Shown one piece after another: positions 25,230-32,580 of a stretch of 36,524 nt of DNA. The first letter of the stretch is position 1. Each line of letters opens with the position of its first letter. The notes beneath the pieces were generated by a model. It was not told the DNA's origin. It saw only the letters and a program-made list of their open reading frames with translations, and ran no database searches. Origin of the DNA: Candidatus Omnitrophota bacterium. GTDB lineage: Bacteria; Omnitrophota; Gorgyraeia; Tantalellales; Tantalellaceae. A program made the translations under genes and the position numbers. Where the stretch lies: NCBI GenBank assembly GCA_014728075.1, contig WJMG01000090.1, forward strand, positions 1 to 36,524, in the 5' to 3' direction.

Positions 25230-26996
25230 ATGCTGAGGACACATAATTGCGGGGAATTGACCGCGGATGACATCTCAAAACAGGTTATCTTATGCGGATG
25301 GGTGTCCGCCAGAAGGGACCACGGAGAGATAATTTTCCTGGACATAAGGGATAAGCACGGGATAACGCAGATAGTCTGTGATCCCGAGAGGAACAGGGAG
25401 ATCCACTCACAAGCCCATGAGCTCAGGAGCGAATTTTGCGTCAGGATCAGCGGAACGGTCTCAAGAAGGCCCGAAGGGACCGTTAACCCTAAGATAGTAA
25501 CCGGGGAGGTGGAAATAGAAGTGGATGGCATAGAGGTATTGTCCGAATCCGAAACTCCTCCTTTCGAGATAAAAGACCGGATATCCGTCAACGAGGAGAC
25601 CCGGCTGAAGTACCGGTATCTTGACCTGAGGCGGTCCCCCATGCAGAAGAAGCTCGAGATGAAATCACGCATCTACAGGTATATAAGCGATTTTCTCGAC
25701 CGTGAAGGCTTCGTGAACATAGAGACCCCCATGCTTACCAAGTCGACCCCCGAGGGGGCGAGGGATTATCTCGTGCCGTCACGGGTCCAGAGAGGAGGGT
25801 TTTACGCTCTTCCCCAGTCTCCGCAGATATTCAAGCAGCTCCTCATGGTCGCGGGGGTGGAGAAGTATTTTCAGATAGTCAGGTGTTTCAGGGACGAAGA
25901 CCTCAGGGCCGACAGGCAGCCTGAGTTCACTCAGCTTGACATGGAGATGTCTTTCGTCGAGCAGGATGATATACTCGATGTATGTGAAAGGCTGTTTGCC
26001 GGTGTTTTCGCGGAGGTTACCGGGAAACAGGTAAAAGCACCTTTTCCGAGATACGGATATGAAGAGGTGATGGACAAATACGGCAGCGACAAACCCGATA
26101 CAAGGTTCGACCTTTTTCTTTCCGATGTTTCGGATATCGCGGCCGATTCCGATTTCAAGGTGTTCAAGAGCGTTCTTGATAGCGGGGGAAAGATAATGGC
26201 GCTTGCGGCGCCCGGTTACGCCTCTATCAGCCGTAAGGAGATCGATGATCTTACGGCTTTCGCGGGCGAGTACGGAGCAAAAGGCCTGGCCTTTTTCAAG
26301 GTAGAGGAAGGGGGGCTGGTATCCCCAATAACCAAGTTCTTCCCCGAAGGGACGCTCGAGAAATTCGTTCTTGAGACCGGGGCCTCGCCGGGTGACATGA
26401 TCTTTATGGTGGCCGATGAAAGCACGGTCGCCCGTGAAGCCATGGGAGCTCTCAGGTTGAAGATAGGCAGGGATAAGGATATGATCGACAAGGACAGGTT
26501 CGATTTCCTCTGGGTCGTAGATTTTCCGCTTTTCAGGTTCAACCGCGAAGAAGGCAAATGGGTCTCCGAACATCACCCCTTTACTAATTTCCGGAAGGAA
26601 GACCTTGAGAAACTTGAGAACGGGGAATTGGACAGGGTCCGGTCGACCTCCTACGACCTTGTGCTCAACGGCAGCGAGATAGGGTCGGGCAGCATAAGGA
26701 TACACAGAAAGGACATGCAGCAGAAGATATTCGATGTGCTGGGGCTCAGCCGGGAAGAATCCGAGAAAAAGTTCGGCTTCCTTCTAGAGGCTTTTAAATA
26801 CGGGCCTCCGCCGCATGGAGGTGTAGCTTTCGGAATGGACAGGATCGTGACCCTTTTTACGGGTGATTCTTCGATCCGCGAAGTGATACCTTTTCCCAAG
26901 ACGCAGAAGGGCGTTTGCCCGCTGACCGAAGCTCCCTCGGAAGTTTCAGATGTCCAGCTGAGGGAACTGGGCCTCAGGCTGAGGAAAGCGGATTAG
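25230..26996 (+). CDS. aspS: Aspartate-tRNA ligase, bacterial type, possibly non-discriminating
   Basis: AspRS charges tRNA-Asp. The 588-residue protein has the bacterial layout: an N-terminal anticodon OB fold (1-105), a class II core with YALPQSPQIFKQLLM and motif 2 FRDEDLRADRQPEFTQ, the inserted GAD domain (about 290-410), and motif 3 GVAFGMDR near 531-538. In the OB fold, ARRDHGEIIFLDIRD has His at residue 31. In Pseudomonas-type enzymes His at this place goes with charging of both tRNA-Asp and tRNA-Asn, while discriminating E. coli-type enzymes have Leu. If so, a GatCAB amidotransferase elsewhere would be needed. The start is ATG after AAGGAAG, 29 bp after hisS. Confidence 0.95.
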   Translation: MLRTHNCGELTADDISKQVILCGWVSARRDHGEIIFLDIRDKHGITQIVCDPERNREIHSQAHELRSEFCVRISGTVSRRPEGTVNPKIVTGEVEIEVDGIEVLSESETPPFEIKDRISVNEETRLKYRYLDLRRSPMQKKLEMKSRIYRYISDFLDREGFVNIETPMLTKSTPEGARDYLVPSRVQRGGFYALPQSPQIFKQLLMVAGVEKYFQIVRCFRDEDLRADRQPEFTQLDMEMSFVEQDDILDVCERLFAGVFAEVTGKQVKAPFPRYGYEEVMDKYGSDKPDTRFDLFLSDVSDIAADSDFKVFKSVLDSGGKIMALAAPGYASISRKEIDDLTAFAGEYGAKGLAFFKVEEGGLVSPITKFFPEGTLEKFVLETGASPGDMIFMVADESTVAREAMGALRLKIGRDKDMIDKDRFDFLWVVDFPLFRFNREEGKWVSEHHPFTNFRKEDLEKLENGELDRVRSTSYDLVLNGSEIGSGSIRIHRKDMQQKIFDVLGLSREESEKKFGFLLEAFKYGPPPHGGVAFGMDRIVTLFTGDSSIREVIPFPKTQKGVCPLTEAPSEVSDVQLRELGLRLRKAD

Positions 26997-27118
26997 TTCT
27001 GGTCGTCCGGCGGCGGATCACGGAGAACATGTCCGGGCTGACATCTGTCGGCGGCCTGGAGACGCTGTTCCCGCGGGACAGAGGTCCGGGGTGAAAGAGT
27101 GGATCAGAAAGTAAAAAT

Positions 27119-27170
27119 ATTTTTATCGGGCCTCCGATCAGGATCATTGCGGGGAGGACAACTTTTATTT
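27119..27170 (+). repeat. Palindromic spacer element, copy C (upstream of the lipoprotein gene)
   Basis: TTTTATCGGG is followed by CCTCC (27131-27135), a middle part, then GGAGG within GCGGGGAGGACAACTTTTATT. The tail is close to copies A and B. The left arm differs but still pairs with the right arm over five bases. This hints at a kept hairpin, though it is the weakest of the three copies. Confidence 0.45.
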
Positions 27171-27182
27171 CAGGAGGGCAGG

Positions 27183-27506
27183 ATGAGGCATTTAACCGTA
27201 TTTTTGATATGTGTGGTCTTTCTTGGCGGGTGTTCGAATGTAGATGTCTACACTTTCAAGAAAGAAAGAGTGGACCAGAAAGATATGGGGAACAGGGGGT
27301 ATATTGAAGGCACGCCCCCGCCCCGTACCGATACCGGAAGCTCCAAGAGGACGCTTATAGGCATCGATGTCGATATGGGCACATCCGGTGCGGATCATCA
27401 GCCTGAAGGGGAAGAGGCCTCCGGAGTGAAGGGAGAGGTCATAAAGACACGCTCTTCCGGCGGCACGGTCACCACCGTTGTCGAGGAGGAAGATTACATT
27501 AAATAG
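27183..27506 (+). CDS. Small predicted lipoprotein
   Basis: The protein has 107 residues from the ATG that follows AGGAGGG. The N-terminus is a clear lipoprotein signal: Arg2, a hydrophobic run and the lipobox LGGC with Cys17 as lipidation site. The mature part is short and polar. It contains YTFKKERVDQKDMGNRGYIE, then GTPPPRTDTG, KRTLIGIDVDMG, and a C-terminal part rich in Glu, Gly and Thr. I recall similar R-V-D-Q ... G-N-x-G-Y segments in predicted lipoproteins of Omnitrophota-like genomes, sometimes followed by LysM, but no LysM domain is present here. Function is unknown. A GTG at 27099 in the same frame would put 28 residues before the signal and is unlikely. Confidence 0.8.
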   Translation: MRHLTVFLICVVFLGGCSNVDVYTFKKERVDQKDMGNRGYIEGTPPPRTDTGSSKRTLIGIDVDMGTSGADHQPEGEEASGVKGEVIKTRSSGGTVTTVVEEEDYIK

Positions 27507-27510
27507 GTCG

Positions 27511-27577
27511 CAGGTATTGGGTGTCAGGTATCGGGTTAAAGGCAAACCCGTTACCCAGGACCCGTTACCCGGGACCC
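27511..27577 (+). repeat. Hairpin built from 7/14-nt repeats between the lipoprotein and phoH genes
   Basis: The left arm is two 14-mers (caggtattgggtgt, caggtatcgggtta). The right arm is cccgttacccagga, cccgttacccggga and cccgaat. The arms 27512-27537 and 27545-27570 are complementary at about 18 of 26 positions around a 7-base loop. So the spacer is both a tandem repeat and an inverted repeat. It fills nearly the whole 78-bp gap. Confidence 0.6.
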
Positions 27578-27584
27578 GAATCAT

Positions 27585-28544
27585 ATGAAAGAGATAACGA
27601 TCATACTTACCGACGATTCGGAAGCGAGGGCCCTTTTCGGGAAGCACGACGAGAACATAAAGGCCATCGAGAAGGCTTTTGGCGTAAGGACCGTATTCCG
27701 CGGCGGCGACCTTAAAGTCTCAAGCCCGGAAGAGAAAAGCCTCGATAAAGCGGAAAAAGTGCTTAAAGAGCTGCTGCATGTGGTAAGGAGAGGATGCCAT
27801 ATTTCGGTCAGGGATGTTGATTACGCGATCAAGACAGTCGACAGGGCCACACCTCTGCACGATATCCTTCTGGACAAAATAGAGGTATTCTCCAGAAGGG
27901 CGCATATCGCTCCGAGAAGTGAAGGCCAGAAAAGGTATCTTGACGCGATAAAACGCAGTGATATCGTTTTCGGTATAGGCCCGGCCGGTACCGGGAAGAC
28001 CTACCTGGCCATGGCAATGGCGGTTAACGCGCTTAAGAAAAAGATAGTTTCGCGCATAATACTGACAAGGCCGGCCGTCGAGGCCGGCGAAAGCCTGGGG
28101 TATCTCCCCGGAGACCTTTATGAGAAAGTAAATCCTTACCTGAGGCCTCTTTATGACGCTTTGTACGATATGGTAGATGTGGATACGGTCCAGGAGTATC
28201 TGGAAAAAGGCGTGATCGAGGTGGCTCCGCTCGCTTTTATGCGCGGACGGACGCTGAACGATTCATTCATAATACTGGACGAAGCCCAGAACGCTACTCC
28301 TGAACAGATGAAGATGTTCCTCACCCGTCTTGGGTTCGATTCCAAGACCGTGATCACCGGGGACATAACACAAGTGGACCTGCCCAAGGGCAGGAAATCC
28401 GGTCTTATCCATGTCCAGAAACTTCTGAAGGGAATAAGCGGTATAGAATTCGTTCTCCTCAAGGGACAGGATGTCGTAAGGCATGAGCTGGTGCAGAAGA
28501 TCATAGAAGTTTACAGGAGGTCAGGCGCTGAAAATGAGCATTGA
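27585..28544 (+). CDS. phoH: PhoH family ATPase
   Basis: PhoH is a cytosolic P-loop ATPase, in several bacteria linked to RNA metabolism. The exact role is not settled. The 319-residue protein has an N-terminal KH-like segment (LFGKHDENIKAIEKAFGV), then the PhoH core with Walker A GPAGTGKT (132-139), RPAVEAGESLGYLPGD, Walker B FIILDEAQNATPEQM, and VITGDITQVDLP. It overlaps pgpH by 11 bp and heads a group in which ybeY, an rRNA-processing endonuclease, follows. That is the usual partner order. Confidence 0.95.
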   Translation: MKEITIILTDDSEARALFGKHDENIKAIEKAFGVRTVFRGGDLKVSSPEEKSLDKAEKVLKELLHVVRRGCHISVRDVDYAIKTVDRATPLHDILLDKIEVFSRRAHIAPRSEGQKRYLDAIKRSDIVFGIGPAGTGKTYLAMAMAVNALKKKIVSRIILTRPAVEAGESLGYLPGDLYEKVNPYLRPLYDALYDMVDVDTVQEYLEKGVIEVAPLAFMRGRTLNDSFIILDEAQNATPEQMKMFLTRLGFDSKTVITGDITQVDLPKGRKSGLIHVQKLLKGISGIEFVLLKGQDVVRHELVQKIIEVYRRSGAENEH

Positions 28545-30831
28545 TCTTAAACAGGCAAGGGAACGCATGAAGAAGTTCTTTTCCCGTAAAGAGACCGTTT
28601 CCGGGATCCTGCTGTTCTTCTTCGTGACACTGGTGCTTGCCACCATGTTCCTGAGCCCAAGGCTTTACAGAGGCAGCGTTAGCGAAGGCGATGTTGCCTT
28701 GAAGGATGTCTACGCTCCTTACGATTTTACCTATGGCTGGGGCCGTGACCAGGAGGCTACAAAAGCCGCGATGGAAAGGGCCGTAGAGGATATCCCTTAT
28801 GTTCTCTACAGGGACCAGGAGCTCGAGGAAGAGGTAGTCTCCTCCCTGCAGGGTTTCTTTTCCGCCGTTAAGGCCGCGAAAGAAACGGAAGGCTCCGAGA
28901 GTGAAAAGATAAATGCCCTCAGGGGAGCCTTGTCCGGTGAGATATCCCCCAGGAATCTCGGCTACTTTCTGGATTACGAAGACACGGACGAACTGGCGGA
29001 CAGGACATTTTCCATTGTCGAGAAGGTCTTTATGGTAGGGTACGCTCCTTCTCAGGCCCAGGAACGCCTCCGGGAAGAAGGGGCGAGGAATGTAGTGGTC
29101 CGCGACAGGGGAACCGGTTCGGAGTTCAGCCGGGAGGCCGAAGACCTCCTCAGCACCGAAGGCGTCGAAGACCTCATCGGCGAATACGCTTCGGCTGAAT
29201 TCCCCTCGGACAGAAGGACGAGGCAGGCCGTTGAACAGCTTGTACGGCTTGAGATAGGCCCCAATCTTATCTTAGACGAAAAAACCTCCATATTGCACAG
29301 GGAAGAAGTGCTTGAGGGCGTAAAGCCCGTGCTGGAGCAATGGAAGGTCAAAAAGGACGAGTTGATAATAGAGAAGGGTGAGCGGGTAAATGCCCGCCAC
29401 ATCGCCCAGATGTCCGAAATAAGAAGTTTCTTCCGTCCGGGTAAATCACCGAAGTTCTTTCTGGGCGTCATGCTTCTTTTCTTTCTTCTCGGGCTTATAG
29501 CCGTTGTGCATACCTCATCGCTCAGGAGGAAGGACCTTTTATCGGTTCCGAAAGAATTGAGCATAATCCTCATAAACATGCTTTTCATTATCGTAGTCGC
29601 CGATATTATAATGAGGTCTCCTCAGCCGAGTTATTTTATTCCCATGGCCAGTATCGCGATGCTCATAGTACTCCTGCTGGATTTTAATACCGCTTTCATG
29701 ACGGTCATACTGATGAGCGTCTGGATATCCCTGCTGGTAGGCGGGGGGGCGGAAGTGGGATTCGCTCTTCTTCTGGGAAGCGTTGTCGGTATGTTCGCTG
29801 TAAAAGGGGCCAGAAGGAGGGGAAATATACTATGGGCCGGGCTTTTCGCGGGTATCGCGAAATTTCTCGCCATCGTCTGTATAGGCCTCATAAACAGCAT
29901 GGATAACGAACATATGATCAATGACGGGCTCTGGGGTCTTGCCAGCGGTATCTTTTCCGGATTTATAGTTATGTGCATACTCCCGGTTTACGAGTATTTT
30001 TTCAAGGCCCCCACGAACATAAGCCTGCTGGAGCTCTCGGACATGAACCATCCGCTTCTGAAGAGGCTTGCCATGGAAGCTCCGGGAACATATCATCACA
30101 GTATAATGGTAGGGAACCTGGCGGAGGCCGCGTGCGACGCCATAGGGGCCAACAGCCTGCTGGCCAGGGTGGGGTCTTATTATCACGATGTAGGCAAGAT
30201 ATCCAAGGCGGAGTATTTCAGTGAGAACGAGATGGGGGCAAAGAGCAAGCACGAAAAACTCACCCCGCAGATGAGCACGCTGATAATATCCAACCATGTT
30301 AAAGAGGGCGTCGATCTGGCGAAGAAACACAAGCTGAACAATGCTCTAGTTGATTTTATAGCCCAGCATCACGGGGACAGCCTGATAGCGTATTTCTACC
30401 AGAAAGCGCTGGAAAAGGCCGAGCCCGGGCAGGAAATAGATGAAAGGAATTTCCGGTATCCGGGACCCAGGCCCCAGACCAAAGAAACGGCTATAGTGCT
30501 CTTGGCCGATTCCGTGGAAGCCTCCAGCCGTTCCCTGGACGAGCCTACCCCGGCCAGCATACGGAATCTGGTGAAGAAGATAGTTAATAACAAGTTCATA
30601 GACGGACAGCTGGACGAGTGTGAAATAACGCTCAAGAATGTTCATACCATAGCCGAGAGTTTTGTCAGGGTATTGATGGGGGTTTTCCATACAAGGCTCA
30701 AATACCCCGAAGATACCAGAAAGAACGGTGAAAAAGTGGTCGATAAGACCGCTTCGAGGGAGACCAGGCCGGGCAACGGAAAGAATGATAAAAATAAACC
30801 TGAAAAACCTCAACAGAAAAAGAAAGGTTGA
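28534..30831 (+). CDS. pgpH: 7TM-HD family phosphodiesterase (PgpH-like)
   Basis: This is a membrane HD-domain hydrolase. Studied relatives (Listeria PgpH) degrade cyclic di-AMP. The 765-residue protein has one N-terminal membrane segment (about 20-42), a large extracytoplasmic domain (about 43-303), seven membrane segments (about 308-490) and a cytosolic HD domain. The HD domain shows YHHSIMVGN with His521 and His522, YYHDVGK with His551 and Asp552, NHVKEGVDLA and FIAQHHGDSL. The C-terminal tail is lysine-rich and probably disordered. It is encoded where ybeY already begins (47-bp overlap). No diadenylate cyclase is in the window, so the substrate is inferred from family and synteny. Confidence 0.92.
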   Translation: MSIDLKQARERMKKFFSRKETVSGILLFFFVTLVLATMFLSPRLYRGSVSEGDVALKDVYAPYDFTYGWGRDQEATKAAMERAVEDIPYVLYRDQELEEEVVSSLQGFFSAVKAAKETEGSESEKINALRGALSGEISPRNLGYFLDYEDTDELADRTFSIVEKVFMVGYAPSQAQERLREEGARNVVVRDRGTGSEFSREAEDLLSTEGVEDLIGEYASAEFPSDRRTRQAVEQLVRLEIGPNLILDEKTSILHREEVLEGVKPVLEQWKVKKDELIIEKGERVNARHIAQMSEIRSFFRPGKSPKFFLGVMLLFFLLGLIAVVHTSSLRRKDLLSVPKELSIILINMLFIIVVADIIMRSPQPSYFIPMASIAMLIVLLLDFNTAFMTVILMSVWISLLVGGGAEVGFALLLGSVVGMFAVKGARRRGNILWAGLFAGIAKFLAIVCIGLINSMDNEHMINDGLWGLASGIFSGFIVMCILPVYEYFFKAPTNISLLELSDMNHPLLKRLAMEAPGTYHHSIMVGNLAEAACDAIGANSLLARVGSYYHDVGKISKAEYFSENEMGAKSKHEKLTPQMSTLIISNHVKEGVDLAKKHKLNNALVDFIAQHHGDSLIAYFYQKALEKAEPGQEIDERNFRYPGPRPQTKETAIVLLADSVEASSRSLDEPTPASIRNLVKKIVNNKFIDGQLDECEITLKNVHTIAESFVRVLMGVFHTRLKYPEDTRKNGEKVVDKTASRETRPGNGKNDKNKPEKPQQKKKG

Positions 30832-31255
30832 CCTGGCCCGGGTAGCTGAAGCCGCCGAGACGGCCCTGAGAGCCCTAGGCCTTGAGGACGCTGAGGTCAA
30901 TATAGTTCTGGTGAGCAATCAGAAAATAAGGGCCATGAACAGGAGGTATCTCGGGAAGGATGCTTCGACGGATGTGATAGCCTGGCCCGCTTACGGCGAT
31001 CCGCTGTTCACCGAGAACGGGGCAACCGGGTTTCTCGGCGACATCGCCGTTTCCTCCGACAAGGCGGCCGCTAACGCCGCTATATACGGGCAGACTTTCG
31101 GGTGGGAGCTTGTTCTGTATGTAATTCACGGCCTTCTCCACCTGAAAGGTTTCGACGACAGGAACGATAAAGACCGCAGGAAGATGAGGGCAAAGGAAGA
31201 TGAGCTTTTACAACGGGTCCAGAAAAGAACCGCAGGGTTTCAGGGAAAGCGTTAA
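30785..31255 (+). CDS. ybeY: Endoribonuclease YbeY
   Basis: YbeY is a zinc-dependent endoribonuclease of rRNA maturation and ribosome quality control. From this start it has 156 residues, the usual size. The family motif is H-G-x-L-H-L-x-G-x-D-H. Here it reads HGLLHLKGFDD (115-125), so the first two zinc histidines (115, 119) are kept and the third is Asp125. Asp can bind zinc, so activity is plausible. GFLGDIAVS also matches the family. I chose ATG 30785 because MIKINLKN matches the family start. An ATG at 30728 would add 19 unconserved residues. It overlaps pgpH by 47 bp and the next gene by 56 bp. Confidence 0.93.
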   Translation: MIKINLKNLNRKRKVDLARVAEAAETALRALGLEDAEVNIVLVSNQKIRAMNRRYLGKDASTDVIAWPAYGDPLFTENGATGFLGDIAVSSDKAAANAAIYGQTFGWELVLYVIHGLLHLKGFDDRNDKDRRKMRAKEDELLQRVQKRTAGFQGKR

Positions 31256-31922
31256 TGCCGCTCTTGAGGGTATAGTCCATACCCTTAAGCAGGAAAGGAA
31301 CATGCGCATACATTTCCTCGCGGGTTTTCTCGTGCTCGTCCTGGGGGTATACCTGGGGCTCAGCGCCGTGGAATTCATGTTCCTGCTCTTCGCGGTCTCC
31401 TTCGTTCTGGTAGCCGAACTTTTCAACACCGCCATAGAGATTGTTTTCGATTTCATATACGAAGAGTTCCATCCGAAAATAAAAATAGTTAAAGATGTTT
31501 CGGCCGGGGCCGTTTTTGTGGCCTCCATAAACGCGGCTCTCACCGGTTATCTGCTTTTCGTGAAAAGGGTGAGGTGGTCCAGCTGGCAGATAGGTGCCAG
31601 ACTCAAGCAGGCGCCCTGGCACATAACTTTTATATCTCTGTTGACGGTAGTAGGCATAGTGCTGCTTATAAAAATACTGAGAAAAGAAAAGGACCTGCTC
31701 CGGGGAGGAATGCCAAGCGGGCATTCCGCGGTAGCTTTCGCGGCCTGGGTGATAGTCAGCCTTATTGTGTCCAATGCTCTTGTTTCCCTGCTGGTTTTCC
31801 TTCTGGCCCTGCTAGTGGCGAGAAGCCGTGTGGTCTCGGGTCCGCATACCGTGTGGGAAGCGGCCGCCGGAGCGCTGATCGGCGCCCTGGTCTCGCTTCT
31901 GGTCTACCAGCTTTTGATATGA
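31200..31922 (+). CDS. Fused prokaryotic diacylglycerol/undecaprenol kinase and PAP2 phosphatase
   Basis: This is a membrane protein of 240 residues with two domains. Residues 10-120 are a DgkA-type lipid kinase: ERNMRIH (32-38) and AELFNTAIE with Glu73, Asn76 and Glu80, equivalent to the E. coli active-site residues. Residues about 128-240 are a short PAP2 phosphatase: MPSGHSA (His165) and SRVVSGPHTVWE (Arg200, His206), with Glu210 where Asp is usual. The first PAP2 motif is atypical (K-x5-R-G directly before PSGH). Free-standing relatives phosphorylate undecaprenol, or remove phosphate from undecaprenyl pyrophosphate. A fusion could make carrier lipid phosphate from both pools, but this is inference. 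AAAGGAAG precedes the ATG inside ybeY. Confidence 0.9.
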   Translation: MSFYNGSRKEPQGFRESVNAALEGIVHTLKQERNMRIHFLAGFLVLVLGVYLGLSAVEFMFLLFAVSFVLVAELFNTAIEIVFDFIYEEFHPKIKIVKDVSAGAVFVASINAALTGYLLFVKRVRWSSWQIGARLKQAPWHITFISLLTVVGIVLLIKILRKEKDLLRGGMPSGHSAVAFAAWVIVSLIVSNALVSLLVFLLALLVARSRVVSGPHTVWEAAAGALIGALVSLLVYQLLI

Positions 31923-31942
31923 TCCTTTAAAGGCGGTCGGTG

Positions 31943-32578
31943 ATGAAGACAAGATTATGGAATAAACTGCTCATAAGTTTCCTGAACGGAATGGTGGTGA
32001 TACTGCCGGTCATGATCACCGTTCTTATCATCCAGTTCATTGTACAGAAACTTAACGATATAGTCCTTACGCCGCTTCTGAACATTTTCGCTCCCATGGG
32101 CCGGCAGGTAGACCATGTCTACCTGGCCAAAGCCGTGATACTGGCGGGAGTGATAATCATGGTCGCGTTCATAGGCTGGGGCGCGAAGATACTGGTCATA
32201 AACAGGTTCTTTTCCTACTGGGAGTCGCTGCTTATCCGGCTGCCGATACTCGGAAGGGTCTACAGGTCGGTCAAGCAGATATCCTCGGCTTTCATCGGCC
32301 AGGGGAAGACCGTTTTCAAACAGGTCGTGCTCATCGAATATCCCCGCAAGGGGCTTTATTCCCTGGGCTTTACGACAGGTACCGCAAGAGGTGAGGTGAA
32401 GGACGCCATGCGTAAGAACGGGGTCACCGTTTTCGTGCCCACATCTCCGAACCCGACAAGCGGTATGATGATAATCGTTTCCCGGGAGGAGATCAGGTTC
32501 CTTGACATGACCGTCGAGGAAGGGATGAAAATGGTCATCTCGGGAGGGTCCGTCCAGCCGGACATCGCGGGGCTTTGA
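31943..32578 (+). CDS. DUF502 family membrane protein
   Basis: The protein has 211 residues. Two strong membrane segments lie near 12-35 and 60-80. A soluble C-terminal part contains the family signature VFVPTSPNPTSGMMIIV followed by FLDMTVEEGMKMVISGG. The function of DUF502 proteins is not known to me. It sits between the kinase-phosphatase fusion and recO, a place held by era in Bacillus-type clusters. The start could also be the GTG three bases upstream. The next gene, recO, begins 2 bp after its stop. Confidence 0.88.
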   Translation: MKTRLWNKLLISFLNGMVVILPVMITVLIIQFIVQKLNDIVLTPLLNIFAPMGRQVDHVYLAKAVILAGVIIMVAFIGWGAKILVINRFFSYWESLLIRLPILGRVYRSVKQISSAFIGQGKTVFKQVVLIEYPRKGLYSLGFTTGTARGEVKDAMRKNGVTVFVPTSPNPTSGMMIIVSREEIRFLDMTVEEGMKMVISGGSVQPDIAGL

Positions 32579-32580
32579 CC

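Noticed and set aside
27099-27182. GTG start for the small lipoprotein
   Set aside because: It would bury the lipoprotein signal behind 28 residues and run through the palindromic element. The ATG at 27183 has a better ribosome binding site.
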